From Arthrobacter alkaliphilus (GTDB lineage Bacteria > Actinomycetota > Actinomycetes > Actinomycetales > Micrococcaceae): 47,700 nt of DNA. The DNA lies in contig NZ_JAKEEC010000031.1 of the NCBI RefSeq assembly GCF_021483235.1, positions 1 to 47,700 of the forward strand, given 5' to 3'. Made by a program: the position numbers and the translations under genes. Shown piece after piece: positions 1 to 8,650 of the stretch (its first letter is position 1; each line of letters opens with the position of its first letter). The notes under the pieces are model-generated. The model made no database searches and was not told where the DNA came from. It saw only the letters and a list, made by a program, of their open reading frames with translations.

Positions 1-2
1 AC

Positions 3-851
3 CGCACCCTCCTCCAGGCAGACAGCGAACCGGCCCGGCTCGCCGGGTACGGGATCGTCCCGGCCGCGTGGGCCAGGAAGCTGCTGGCCGGGAACCCCGG
101 TAACGCAGACACCCGGCCCAGCCGGACAGAGCCCGGTCAGACCGAATCCGGCCAGCCCCAGCCAAGACAACGCCGCGCAGGACCGGACCAGGCATACCAG
201 CCAAGTCGACCGGGTGAAGACCAGCCACACCAGCCAGGCCGGTCAGGTCCAGACCAGACAGGACCGGACGAACCCGGCCAGCACGGTGGGGAGCAGGATT
301 TCATGGTCTGGCTCCGGCGCCTCTTCACTGCCCCAAAAACCGGGGAACTCCTCGCAGCGGACTCAAGGGCACGGTTTTTCCCGCCCGGGATGCGGCGCTT
401 CATCCAGGCCCGGGACGACACCTGCCGCACCCCCTACTGCGACGCGCCCATCCGGCATTTCGACCACATCATCCCCTGGCACCAAGGCGGCGCCACCAGC
501 CTGGCCAACGGGGCAGGCCTGTGCGAAGCCTGCAACCACACCAAAGAACTCCCCGGCTGGACAACACAAACCCGCCCAACAAAAACCAGCACAGCACAAA
601 CCCACCCCGCCACACCGCACGTCCTCGAGATCCGCACCCCCACAGGACACCACTACCGCTCCACGGCCCCTTCCCTGCCCGGAACGCCTGGACTACCCGG
701 AACATCCGGACTGCCCGGTACACCCGAAACACTAGGTATACCCCTGAACGGCGGCCCACCCGGCGGCCCGGCACCGGAAACCGTGGACCTGTACTACTGG
801 AGCCACCGGCAGTACTGGGGGCGCCATCCGGACCTGCGTAAGCCTGCCTAG
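3..851 (+). CDS. DUF222/HNH endonuclease family protein, 5' end outside window
   Basis: The frame is open from the left edge, so this is the C-terminal 282 residues of a longer protein. The visible part starts with a helical stretch typical of the end of the DUF222 (13E12) domain, then a Pro/Gln/Asp-rich linker, then an HNH nuclease domain: CRTPYC, the HNH core [11 protein letters not shown], and [10 protein letters not shown] (Cys pairs plus the DH and final N/H). These proteins are multicopy in Arthrobacter and mycobacteria and are thought to be mobile nicking or restriction-like nucleases; the exact role is not known. The C-terminus carries a short collagen-like run of Gly-Thr/Leu-Pro repeats (about 675-735). 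Ends 54 bp from the convergent Lrp gene. Confidence 0.88.
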   Translation, partial: RTLLQADSEPARLAGYGIVPAAWARKLLAGNPGNADTRPSRTEPGQTESGQPQPRQRRAGPDQAYQPSRPGEDQPHQPGRSGPDQTGPDEPGQHGGEQDFMVWLRRLFTAPKTGELLAADSRARFFPPGMRRFIQARDDTCRTPYCDAPIRHFDHIIPWHQGGATSLANGAGLCEACNHTKELPGWTTQTRPTKTSTAQTHPATPHVLEIRTPTGHHYRSTAPSLPGTPGLPGTSGLPGTPETLGIPLNGGPPGGPAPETVDLYYWSHRQYWGRHPDLRKPA

Positions 852-905
852 GTGCGTCTGCTGTTCCTGCCGTTCGGCGCATTTATCACGCGCGCCTCGC
901 CAAAA

Positions 906-1364
906 TCAGGCCCGCAGCAACCCCGTCGTCCGGTAAGGAATGACCTCGCGCAGGAACATGCTGGTGGAGGTCCGCACGATGCCCGGGCACAGCCGGATCT
1001 CTTCGGACACCCTGTACAGGTCGTCGGGGCTCGTGGCAACCACGCGGATGATGAGGTCGGTATCGCCAGCCGGCGCGTGGCATTCGAGCACTTCGGGAAT
1101 GTCGCGCAGGGCGGCGATCGCCTCATTCAGCCGGCTCTGATCCAACTCCGCGCTCACCGCGGCCGCGACGCCGCGGCCCAGGGCGGAGGGCAGCACGCGG
1201 CTGCTGTGCGGACGCAAAGCGCCCGACGCCGACATGCGCTCAAGGCGCGACTGGACCGTTCCGCGCGCCAAGCCCAAGCGCTGGGCGAGGACCATGATCG
1301 GCACCCGGGGGTCGTCGTCGAGCGCTGCAAGGATCCGCTTGTCCGTTGAGTCCAGTTCCTGCAT
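906..1364 (-). CDS. Lrp/AsnC family transcriptional regulator
   Basis: Protein of 152 residues, the usual Lrp size. An N-terminal winged HTH (about residues 5-55, including AQRLGLARGTVQSRLERM) is followed by a RAM/AsnC effector domain with the GDTDLIIRVVA strand. The ATG at 1364 is chosen because AGAAGGTGG lies just upstream; longer in-frame extensions have no ribosome-binding site and run through the palindrome. It is divergent from the Gfo/Idh dehydrogenase, and a perfect palindrome (1394-1420) sits in the gap, so it probably controls itself and the neighbouring sugar-acid genes. The effector cannot be deduced. Confidence 0.93.
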   Translation of the reverse strand: MQELDSTDKRILAALDDDPRVPIMVLAQRLGLARGTVQSRLERMSASGALRPHSSRVLPSALGRGVAAAVSAELDQSRLNEAIAALRDIPEVLECHAPAGDTDLIIRVVATSPDDLYRVSEEIRLCPGIVRTSTSMFLREVIPYRTTGLLRA

Positions 1365-1393
1365 GACGGCCACCTTCTGCCTAGTCGTCGAAG

Positions 1394-1420
1394 ATCGGCT
1401 GGTCAAAATGACCAGCCGAT
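1394..1420. promoter_or_regulatory. Perfect 27-bp palindrome, probable operator of the divergent Lrp regulator
   Basis: Twelve-base arms ATCGGCTGGTCA and TGACCAGCCGAT flank AAA. The site lies 30 bp from the lrp start and 108 bp from the dehydrogenase start. On the minus strand it contains TTGACC, 17 bases before TAGGCA, so it overlaps a plausible lrp -35 element, which suits autorepression. A candidate -10 for the dehydrogenase is TACTAT at 1487-1492. Confidence 0.75.
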
Positions 1421-1528
1421 CCCCATTCTTCCGGACAATTGCTGCCGAGGACCACTGTGACCCTGCCGCTTTCCGCCGACGAGGACTACTATCGCGCTGG
1501 AACGCTTGTCCAAAGAGAGAGGGTAGTG

Positions 1529-2614
1529 ATGACTGCATCAGAAGGCGCGAATTATGCACCTGCTCCTATGCCGCAGCCGGTAGTCGGGCCAGGCGAATTC
1601 GTGTTCGCGGCGGTATGTCTGGACCACGGCCACATCTACGGAATGAGCGAGGGGTTGATCGGAGCCGGAGCCACGCTTAAATGGGTCTTTGACCCCGATC
1701 AAGCCAAGGTTGAGGCCTTCAGGCAAAAGTTTCCCCAAGCCATGGCCGCTTCCAGCGAAGCGGAGGTACTCGAGGATCCCGAGGTGCGGTTGGTGGCCGG
1801 TGCAGCGGTACCCTCCGAACGTGCGGATCTGGGTCTCCGGGTAATGGCTGCCGGCAAAGACTATTTCACCGACAAAACGCCGCTGACCACCCTCGAGCAA
1901 CTTGAGGCCGTCCGTGCGGCATGTGCCAGCACCGGCCGCAAGTATGCCGTGTACTACTCAGAGCGGCTTCACGTTGAGGCCGCGGTTCTGGCCGGACAAT
2001 TAATTGAGCGCGGCGCCATCGGCAAGGTGCTTGAAGTAATCGGCCTCGGACCACACCGCATCGGCGGCTTGGATACGCGTCCTGACTGGTTCTATGAACG
2101 TGATAAGTTCGGCGGCATTCTCTGCGATATCGGTAGCCACAATTTCGAACAGATGCTCTACTTCACCGGGGCTTCAGACGCGGAGGTCGTCAGCGCCTCC
2201 GTGGCGAACTATGCGCATCCTGAGTACCCGGAGTTCGAGGACTTTGGGAATGCTCAAATCGTGATGGACAACTGCACCACCGGGTTCGTGCGGGTCGACT
2301 GGTTCACGCCTCACGGCCTGCGAACGTGGGGCGATGGCCGAACGATCATTCTCGGCACGGACGGCTACATCGAACTCCGTAAGTACATCAACATCGGCAC
2401 CGACGAGGGCGGCGGCCATGTGTTCCTGGTCAACCGCGAGGGCGAACAGCATATCAATGCAACCGGCCGGGTGGGCTACCCGTTCTTCGGGGCTTTTGTA
2501 CGCGACTGCTTGGACCGCACGGAAAACGCCATGACGCAGGAGCACGCCCTCAAAGCAGCAGAAATCAGCGTGAAGGCGCAGTTGGCGGCAAGAGTTCTTA
2601 CGCCCGCCAGATGA
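1529..2614 (+). CDS. Gfo/Idh/MocA family oxidoreductase
   Basis: 361-residue NAD(P)-dependent dehydrogenase, probably acting on a sugar, inositol or sugar acid. An N-terminal Rossmann domain holds the nucleotide (GHIYGMSEGLIGAGA, then VFDPD); the usual EKP motif appears as DKT around residues 115-117, keeping the lysine. The C-terminal Gfo/Idh domain contains GGILCDIGSHNFEQM with the active-site Asp/His helix. The ATG at 1529 follows AGAGAGAGGG. It is transcribed with the KDPG aldolase 32 bp downstream, which suggests a catabolic route ending in pyruvate plus an aldehyde. The substrate cannot be told from sequence. Confidence 0.9.
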   Translation: MTASEGANYAPAPMPQPVVGPGEFVFAAVCLDHGHIYGMSEGLIGAGATLKWVFDPDQAKVEAFRQKFPQAMAASSEAEVLEDPEVRLVAGAAVPSERADLGLRVMAAGKDYFTDKTPLTTLEQLEAVRAACASTGRKYAVYYSERLHVEAAVLAGQLIERGAIGKVLEVIGLGPHRIGGLDTRPDWFYERDKFGGILCDIGSHNFEQMLYFTGASDAEVVSASVANYAHPEYPEFEDFGNAQIVMDNCTTGFVRVDWFTPHGLRTWGDGRTIILGTDGYIELRKYINIGTDEGGGHVFLVNREGEQHINATGRVGYPFFGAFVRDCLDRTENAMTQEHALKAAEISVKAQLAARVLTPAR

Positions 2615-2646
2615 CGGGCTCTTGAGCCTGCGAAAGGAGATCAACC

Positions 2647-3282
2647 ATGGCTGACGCATCAGGGGTCCTGCGCATCTCGCCGGTCATTCCGGTGGTGACC
2701 ATCGACGATCCCGAGAACGCCGTACCGCTGGCCCGCGCACTGGTGGCTGGCGGCGTGAGGATCATTGAACTCACGCTTCGGACCGATTCCGCGCTCACAA
2801 CACTGAAACTCATTGCCGAGGAAGTGCCGGAGATCCTGGCGGGCGCAGGCACCATCCTCACCCCGGGCCAAGCCGAAGCGGCCGTGCAGGCCGGAGCGCA
2901 ATTCCTGGTCAGTCCCGGCTTCACCCCCGCCCTGCTCACCTCGATGCTGTCGCTGGATGTCCCGGTGCTCCCGGGGGTCGCCACCGCGGGGGAGGTCATG
3001 GCGGTCATGGAAGCCGGGCTGGACGCCATGAAATTCTTCCCCGCAGGGCCTGCGGGCGGACCTTCCTACCTGGCCGCCATTGGCGCACCGATCCCACACG
3101 TTCAGTTCTGCCCCACCGGCGGGGTCACCCAGGCCACGGCACCGGACTACCTCAAACTGCCCAACGTGGCCTGCGTGGGCGGCAGTTGGCTCACCCCGGC
3201 AGACGCCATCGCAGCCAAAGACTGGAATCGGATCAGCAGGCTGGCCGAGGAAGCAACCTCCAGGGTCCAATCGGCAAAGTGA
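2647..3282 (+). CDS. eda: 2-dehydro-3-deoxy-phosphogluconate / 4-hydroxy-2-oxoglutarate aldolase
   Basis: 211-residue class I aldolase of the KDPG/KHG family, cleaving 2-keto-3-deoxy sugar acids (phosphates) to pyruvate and an aldehyde. Key residues are visible: Glu41 and Arg45 in ELTLR, and the Schiff-base Lys129 in MKFFPAG. The family motifs AGAGTI, SPGF and PTGGV are present, and the length is normal for a (beta/alpha)8 aldolase. GAAAGGAGA precedes the ATG. It follows the Gfo/Idh dehydrogenase in one operon; no kinase, dehydratase or transporter gene follows, so the pathway is only partly encoded here. Confidence 0.93.
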   Translation: MADASGVLRISPVIPVVTIDDPENAVPLARALVAGGVRIIELTLRTDSALTTLKLIAEEVPEILAGAGTILTPGQAEAAVQAGAQFLVSPGFTPALLTSMLSLDVPVLPGVATAGEVMAVMEAGLDAMKFFPAGPAGGPSYLAAIGAPIPHVQFCPTGGVTQATAPDYLKLPNVACVGGSWLTPADAIAAKDWNRISRLAEEATSRVQSAK

Positions 3283-3629
3283 CCATTCGCTGTTCGTCTC
3301 CTGCTGAGCAATTGGTCAGATTGACTAGTCACGCCTGAGTCCGTTGCGCCAGCTGCAGTGTTCCTGCTCAAATTGTGGCAACAAGGGGAAAGGCTACCGC
3401 CGGAACCCGCAGGCTAAGGATTCCCCGGTACACCACCCGGCCACCCGAAATACCGTCCCGCAAGGACGCAGCCGCTGAATGACTCTTGTTCACAGCATTG
3501 TCTTTCCGCACCCGCCGGCGTCGCCATGAAGGGCGGCCGGCACCACCATAAGAGCCCCTGAGCCACCGAACGCGTTGCGGTAGCTGAGGGGCTCTTGTGC
3601 TGCCCGGGTTGTGCTCAAAGAGGTTGTGC
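3283..3629. other. Intergenic region with a second operator-like site
   Basis: No gene is seen in this stretch. At 3312-3328 TTGGTCAGATTGACTAG resembles the core of the palindrome at 1394-1420 (outer TGGTCA and TGAC kept). No gene starts on the plus strand until 3977, so it may be a leftover of a promoter whose gene was lost, or an auxiliary site. The right part holds the 3550-3596 hairpin. Confidence 0.4.
3550..3596 (-). terminator. Hairpin terminator downstream of the cold-shock gene
   Basis: Arms AAGAGCCCCTGAGC (3550-3563) and GCTGAGGGGCTCTT (3583-3596) pair over 13 of 14 positions with a 19-base loop. It lies 33 bp beyond the stop of the minus-strand cold-shock gene. There is no good T-run, so it is a GC-rich actinobacterial type of terminator. 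Confidence 0.6.
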
Positions 3630-3854
3630 TCAGAGAGGCTGAATCCACACGGCGACATAGTCGTACTCGTCTTGAGCGACGGCCGTCCGCTCGAGCTCCA
3701 CCGGATCGCCGGCTTCGAGCGCCCTGTACCCGCCCGATTGCTGGATGACCGAGAAATGTCCAAAGCATTTCTTCCCATCAGGAAGAACAAGTTCCCCCCA
3801 ACCTTCCTCGGCTTTCCAGAAGGAAACGGTCGCCGTGACTCGAGCTGAGCTCAA
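3630..3854 (-). CDS. Divergent cold-shock-domain protein
   Basis: 74 residues forming a single cold-shock (OB) domain. The N-terminal VSFWKAEEGWGELV matches the RNP1-type strand of Csp proteins (K-x-x-x-G-W-G), but the second RNP motif is altered to KCFGHFSVI, and the C-terminal half is unusual. The likely role is single-stranded nucleic acid binding or RNA chaperoning. The start is TTG at 3854, supported by AAAGGATC six bases upstream; no ATG or GTG gives a full-length domain. It is monocistronic, with a hairpin after it. Confidence 0.72.
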   Translation of the reverse strand: MSSARVTATVSFWKAEEGWGELVLPDGKKCFGHFSVIQQSGGYRALEAGDPVELERTAVAQDEYDYVAVWIQPL

Positions 3855-3964
3855 CGTTGATCCTTTCTTTGGAAACTAAAAGTATGTAATTCCATAAGTA
3901 AAGTCCCAGGTGCGGTTAAGGCCAACGAGGTCTGCTGGATCCTGCAGGGACGCGCGGCGGCGCA

Positions 3965-3970
3965 TAGTCT
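3965..3970 (+). promoter_or_regulatory. -10 element of a probably leaderless promoter
   Basis: TAGTCT ends six bases before the ATG at 3977, and no Shine-Dalgarno sequence is present. This spacing would place transcription start at the start codon. No clear -35 is visible. Confidence 0.45.
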
Positions 3971-3976
3971 TGTGCC

Positions 3977-4885
3977 ATGACTTCCGCTGGCCGTTTCGCA
4001 CCGAGCCCCTCCGGCGAACTCCATGTGGGCAACCTGCGCACCGCAATCCTCGCATGGCTCTTCGCGCGTTCCACGGGCCGCGACTTCCTGCTGCGCGTGG
4101 AGGACCTCGACCGTGCGCGGGCCGGAGCCGAGGAAGTCCAGCTCCGCGACCTGGAAGCCATCGGCGTGACTTGGGACGGCGACATCGTGCGCCAAACGGG
4201 CCGTACCGCGCTATATACAGCGGCCATCGAGCGCCTGACCGATGCCGGGCTGACCTACGAATGCTTTTGCACCCGGCGCGAGATCCAGGACGCACCGTCC
4301 GCCCCGCACGCCCCGCAAGGCGCCTACCCGGGGACGTGCAGGAACCTGTCGACGGCGGAGCTTGAGATCCGCCGGGCGTCCCGGCCGGCTGCCATCCGGC
4401 TCCGCTCGGAAACGCGCGAATGGACTGTGGAGGACCGGTTGCACGGCTCTTACACAGGCGTCGTGGACGACTTTGTGCTCCGGCGGAACGACGGCGTCAC
4501 TGCCTACAATTTGGCCGTAGTGGTCGATGACGCGAAGCAAGGCGTGGACCAGGTGGTCCGCGGAGACGATCTCCTGTCTTCCACACCCCGCCAGGCCTAT
4601 CTGGCCTCCCTGTTGGGCCTGCCTATCCCGGAATATGCCCACGTCCCCCTGGTGCTGAATCGCGACGGCGCCAGGCTGGCCAAGCGCGACGGTGCGGTGA
4701 CGCTCGGCGAGCTTGCCGCCGTCGGGTTCTCCGCCGGCAAGGTGCGGGACGTGATCCTGGAATCACTCGGGTTGCCGGGAGGGCCGCTCGGCGAGGCCTT
4801 GGGTAGATTTGATCCGGCCCACTTGCCACGCGGGCCTTGGATCTGGAACGGCATTCAGCAATCAACCCTTCGGAAAGGGGCCTAA
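3977..4885 (+). CDS. gluQRS: Glutamyl-Q tRNA(Asp) synthetase
   Basis: 302-residue truncated glutamyl-tRNA synthetase paralogue lacking the anticodon-binding domain, as expected for GluQRS, which attaches glutamate to queuosine in tRNA(Asp). It has the HIGH-type signature HVGN (16-19), a zinc site with Cys96, Cys98, Tyr117 and Cys121 (YPGTC), and LAKRDGA (233-239) in place of KMSKS. The ATG at 3977 has a -10 element six bases upstream, which suggests a leaderless mRNA. The next gene starts directly after its stop codon. Confidence 0.93.
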   Translation: MTSAGRFAPSPSGELHVGNLRTAILAWLFARSTGRDFLLRVEDLDRARAGAEEVQLRDLEAIGVTWDGDIVRQTGRTALYTAAIERLTDAGLTYECFCTRREIQDAPSAPHAPQGAYPGTCRNLSTAELEIRRASRPAAIRLRSETREWTVEDRLHGSYTGVVDDFVLRRNDGVTAYNLAVVVDDAKQGVDQVVRGDDLLSSTPRQAYLASLLGLPIPEYAHVPLVLNRDGARLAKRDGAVTLGELAAVGFSAGKVRDVILESLGLPGGPLGEALGRFDPAHLPRGPWIWNGIQQSTLRKGA

Positions 4886-5899
4886 GTGCTCGCCTATGTG
4901 CTGACCCGCTACGGCGGCGCCGACGCAATGGAGCTGCAGGAGGTTCCCAAACCGGTTGCCGGTCCTGGTGAGGTCCTGGTCAGGGTGTTTGCCGCAGGGC
5001 TCAACCCCGTGGACTATAAGCAGCGCGAGGGAGCGGTGCGGGTGATCACCAGGCCGAGGCTGCCATTGGTGGCCGGAAGCGAACTGGCCGGGATCGTGGA
5101 AGCTGTTGGCCCGGACGTCACCCGCTTCTCCACGGGAGACCGGGTGTTCGCCCGCGTGGACAAGACCCTGCTGGGCGCCTTTGCCGAACACGCGGCCGTC
5201 CATGAGGACCTCGTGGCCCTCATGCCACGCTCGCTCAGCTACACCGAGGCCGCGAGCCTTCCCTTGGCGGGCCTGACTGCGTTGCAAGCATTGCGCGATG
5301 AGCTCAAGGTCAGGCCCGGCACCAAACTGTTCATCTCCGGAGGCGCTGGAGGAGTGGGAACACTCGCGATCCAGCTGGCCAAGTACTTTGGCGCCGAGGT
5401 GACCACGACTGCATCTCCCCGTGGGGAAGGGCTGGTGCGGCGGCTCGGGGCTGACGCCGTCGTCGACTATACGAAGGAAAACCTGGCCGAAGCACTCAGC
5501 GGCTTCGACGCCGCGCTGGACCTCGTGGGCGGCGAGACGCTGGACCAGACATTCAAGATCCTCAAGCCGGGCTCGAAAGTGGTCAGCATCGCCGGGATGC
5601 CCGAACCGCAGACGGCCTTGAAAGACCTTGCTGCCCCGCCATGGATCACCGCTCTGTTCTGGGCTGCAAGCTTCGGCATCCGGAGCCGTGCCAGGGAAGC
5701 GAACGTCAAATACCGTTACCTGTTCATGCACCCCAGCGGCGAGGACCTGAAATTCCTGTCGCGCCTGGTTTCCGACGGGAAACTGCAACCCGTGGTGGAC
5801 AGCAGCTATCCGCTCGAAAAGATCGCCGACGCCTTCGCCGCGCTGGAGCAGGGACGCGCCAAGGGCAAAATCGTGGTGACCATGGATGCCCGCGGCTAG
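4886..5899 (+). CDS. NADP-dependent MDR-family oxidoreductase (quinone oxidoreductase-like)
   Basis: 337-residue zinc-free medium-chain dehydrogenase/reductase. The N-terminal GroES-like domain has GLNPVDYKQREG, and the nucleotide-binding domain has GGAGGVG at 152-158. No structural-zinc cysteine cluster is present, which points to the quinone oxidoreductase/alkenal reductase branch. The GTG start at 4886 abuts the gluQRS stop, with AAAGGGG upstream, so the two are translationally linked. Four bases separate it from the serine hydrolase gene. The substrate is unknown. Confidence 0.88.
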   Translation: MLAYVLTRYGGADAMELQEVPKPVAGPGEVLVRVFAAGLNPVDYKQREGAVRVITRPRLPLVAGSELAGIVEAVGPDVTRFSTGDRVFARVDKTLLGAFAEHAAVHEDLVALMPRSLSYTEAASLPLAGLTALQALRDELKVRPGTKLFISGGAGGVGTLAIQLAKYFGAEVTTTASPRGEGLVRRLGADAVVDYTKENLAEALSGFDAALDLVGGETLDQTFKILKPGSKVVSIAGMPEPQTALKDLAAPPWITALFWAASFGIRSRAREANVKYRYLFMHPSGEDLKFLSRLVSDGKLQPVVDSSYPLEKIADAFAALEQGRAKGKIVVTMDARG

Positions 5900-5902
5900 G
5901 CT

Positions 5903-7030
5903 GTGCGGGTGGATGCACAGACGATTGCCCCTGGATTCGAACCGGTAGCCGAACTCTTCGGCCGTTTCCTCAGCGAGGACCCGCAATATTCAGCGCAGCT
6001 CGCGGCCTACCACCGCGGCGTCAAGGTATTGGACATCAGCGGCGGACCGCACAGCCGCCCGGATTCCGTCACCGGTGTGTTCTCCTGCTCCAAGGGGGTA
6101 TCCGGGTTGGTCATCGCGCTGCTGGTCCAGGACGGCTTCCTGGACCTCGACGCCGAGGTGGTCAAATACTGGCCGGAGTTCGGCGCCGAAGGAAAGGCCT
6201 CGATCACCGTGGCCCAACTGCTCTCCCACCAGGCCGGGCTCTTGGGGGTCGAAGGCGGGTTCACCCTGGCGGAATACAACAACTCCGAGCTGGCCGCCGC
6301 CAAACTCGCGCAAATGCGACCGCTCTGGAAACCCGGAACCGCGTTCGGGTACCACGCCCTGACCATCGGTGTCTTCATGGAGGAGCTTTGCCGCAGGATC
6401 ACCGGATCCACCCTCCAGGAAATCTACGAACAACGCATTCGTTTGGTCACGGGCGCCGATTTCTTCTTGGGGCTGCCTGAATCTGAGGAGCCGCGCTACG
6501 CCACCCTTCGCTGGGCCCTGGATCCTTCCCTTCCCTGGATTGATCCCGCGAGCCATTTCGGCCTCGCGGTGAACTCGACGGCGGGCGAGATCCTTGACCT
6601 GCCCAACATCCGCGAGGTGCGGGCCGCCGGCCTGAGTTCCGCCGCCGGGGTCGCCAGCGCCGAAGGCATGGCCCGCGTTTACGCCGCGGCACTCACCGGA
6701 CTTGCTGCAGACGACGGCCGTCCCGCCGTCGCTCCCCTCCTTAGCGAGGAGACGATCCGGGCCGTGTCGTCCGAGCAGGTCTTTGGTATCGACAGGGTCT
6801 CCGGAGAGACCAGCTGCTTTGGAACCGTGTTCATGAGATCGCATGCGCGCTCGCCCTACGGCAGCTACCGCGCGTTCGGTCACGACGGCGCCAGCGCATC
6901 TTTGGGGTTTGCTGACCCTGTGTATGAGCTCGCTTTCGGGTACGTGCCGCAGCAGGCAGAGCCGGGCGGTGTCGGCTGCCGCAACCTTGAATTGAGCACC
7001 GCTGTGCGGAAGGCAGTAGCCGGGCAGTAG
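5903..7030 (+). CDS. Serine hydrolase, beta-lactamase/EstB-like esterase family
   Basis: 375 residues of the class C beta-lactamase fold. The catalytic SxxK motif is Ser61-Cys-Ser-Lys64, the Tyr motif is Tyr150-His-Ala (in place of YxN), and HDGAS near residue 331 stands for the third motif. There is no signal peptide, so it is cytoplasmic and more likely an esterase or amidase than a drug-resistance enzyme. The GTG start at 5903 lies four bases after the previous stop. Last gene of the gluQRS run. Confidence 0.85.
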   Translation: MRVDAQTIAPGFEPVAELFGRFLSEDPQYSAQLAAYHRGVKVLDISGGPHSRPDSVTGVFSCSKGVSGLVIALLVQDGFLDLDAEVVKYWPEFGAEGKASITVAQLLSHQAGLLGVEGGFTLAEYNNSELAAAKLAQMRPLWKPGTAFGYHALTIGVFMEELCRRITGSTLQEIYEQRIRLVTGADFFLGLPESEEPRYATLRWALDPSLPWIDPASHFGLAVNSTAGEILDLPNIREVRAAGLSSAAGVASAEGMARVYAAALTGLAADDGRPAVAPLLSEETIRAVSSEQVFGIDRVSGETSCFGTVFMRSHARSPYGSYRAFGHDGASASLGFADPVYELAFGYVPQQAEPGGVGCRNLELSTAVRKAVAGQ

Positions 7031-7047
7031 GAATTATCGAAAGGGTA

Positions 7048-7118
7048 ACGCGCCGCTTTCAGCATGGCCCGCCTATCAATGGCCGGGATTCTGCATATTG
7101 CGCAGGACCGCGGCGCGT
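7048..7118. other. Inverted repeat enclosing smaller stems
   Basis: ACGCGCCGC (7048-7056) and GCGGCGCGT (7110-7118) are perfect complements and enclose further short stems (CTGC/GCAG at 7091-7105, GGCC/GGCC). It lies between two converging genes, so a transcription end structure for the serine hydrolase gene is the simplest reading. Confidence 0.35.
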
Positions 7119-7125
7119 CCCTCCC

Positions 7126-7146
7126 GTCTAAAGCCTGGCGTTAGAC
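7126..7146 (-). terminator. Small hairpin at the end of the membrane peptide gene
   Basis: GTCTAA (7126-7131) and TTAGAC (7141-7146) pair around a nine-base loop and can be extended by two to three GC pairs. The right arm includes the stop codon of the minus-strand gene. Confidence 0.4.
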
Positions 7147-7287
7147 GCGGGATCGTCCTTGTAGGAAGTGGAAGATCAGGACGATCACGGCAATGACCAA
7201 AAGCAGGTGAATGAACCCGCCGCCGATATTGCCAATAAAGCCGAGAAGCCAGAGAACAGCGATAATGATGGCTATCCAAAGCAACAT
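7141..7287 (-). CDS. Small membrane protein, lmo0937 family
   Basis: 48 residues with two hydrophobic segments (about 2-18 and 26-42) separated by GFIGNIGGG, matching the lmo0937-type small membrane proteins often linked to stress in Gram-positives. Function is unknown. The ATG at 7287 follows a strong AAGGGAG. Longer in-frame starts would add a soluble stretch that the family does not have. Confidence 0.72.
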   Translation of the reverse strand: MLLWIAIIIAVLWLLGFIGNIGGGFIHLLLVIAVIVLIFHFLQGRSRV

Positions 7288-7456
7288 GACGGTCTCCCTT
7301 TTGTTTACGAATGGAAATGCTGATTCCACGCTCCGCAGGTCTGCGACCTGCGCAGATATCGTTGGTGCCCTCACTTTATGCCACGATCGGGTTCCTGTTA
7401 ACGGGTAAGCAATAAGCGATAGTTGAATTCCATTTCACTAGTCCCGGTCGGGGAAC

Positions 7457-8650
7457 TTATCCGCTCATCAATCGCTGCCGGTGCCTGAGTTCCTTTGCCC
7501 AGTTTCTCGTCTGCGACTGCCCTAAAGGTGAGGCGCCGGCGTCGAGCTCTGCGATGAGCGGACCCGATGCCTTGAGCGCGAGTCCCAAAACTCCTTCCGC
7601 GGCGCGCTCCGTCAGCCCCAGATTGCGGGCCCAAGCGAGGAAGTGCTTCCTCGAGATACCGCTCTTCTTGCCGCCAATGCCGAGCGCGAGCGTCTTGTCG
7701 CCGTAGACCACTGTGGAGGGGATGTCGTAGACAGGGGCGATCGTGTACTCGCCCTGCGGCTACTGAACCATGGACACGTTCTTGGCATGGAGATCGCCGT
7801 TGCCGCTGAGCCAAGCGAAAGCCAGCTGGATCGCCAAGTTCCGCAAGGCCGGCAAAGGTGCGGCACAATGCGCCGCGAGAGCCAGGCAGACTTCGTCGAA
7901 CGGCACGCTGTACTTATCGGCCGGATATAGTCCGAGCACCTGGGCGCCATCCTCGACGGCGAGCCGCACCGCCGCGGCATCCGCTCCGGTGAGGCGATCG
8001 AAACGCTCCACGAGCAGCCCGGGCCGCCCGCCGACGTCGTGCACCAACTGCACGGAACTCACCGGGATCCGCAGCCTGCGCGCAAAGCGGAACATCAGGA
8101 ACTCGTTTTCCACTACGAACGGGAATTCGGGGGCATTGAGTTTGAGGATGTAGCGCTTGCCTGCCTGCGCCACCGGGAGCGAAATCATCCCCGCCGACAA
8201 CTTGTCCTGCACTCCCGCCAACGCCACAGGATCGATGAGGCCTGAATCGCCAAGCAGCGCATCGAAGTCGAGCGGCAGCTTCGAATCGAGCACGACGGCG
8301 GACCCTCCCTCCGTGGGCGGCTCGCCGTGGGGAACCGTCTGGACATCGCCCACGGCATCCCCGCCCGCCCCCATGAGAAGGGCGAGCTCGTCGTCGGCGC
8401 TGGCCTTGACCGCGCGGCGCAGGGAGTTCAGGCGGCGGCCTTCCGGGAGGAGACCGGTGAAGTATGGCGGAACCGCGCCGCTCGGGGTGAAGACCGCTTC
8501 GGTTGTCAGCGGGAGCGTCGTGGCGACGGCAGGACGGCCCGATTCGAGGTACCGGGGCAGGTAGCTGAACTTGGTGCCGCCTTCATGGCGCTCGATGCGG
8601 GCGGCCAGGATCCCTCGCTTGTACACGTCGGCGATGCGATGGAATGTCAT
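7457..8650 (-). pseudogene. hipA: hipA-type kinase toxin interrupted by an in-frame amber codon
   Basis: The HipA-like reading frame runs 397 codons from ATG 8650 to 7457 but is broken at codon 297 by TAG (7760-7762). The truncated product keeps the HipA N-terminal domain, the AGVQDKLS segment and the catalytic loop GNGDLHAKN (Asp286, Asn291), but loses the DFG-like metal-binding Asp of APVYDIP and the C-terminal helices, all encoded in the same frame after the stop. HipA family toxins are Ser/Thr kinases that phosphorylate aminoacyl-tRNA synthetases. The ATG overlaps the hipB stop (ATGA). The break is a single nonsense codon with no frameshift, so it is recent, read through, or a sequencing error. 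Confidence 0.85.

Noticed and set aside
3312..3328. A promoter for a further gene of the sugar-acid operon
   Set aside because: No plus-strand gene starts within 600 bp, so the site is recorded only as an operator-like relic.
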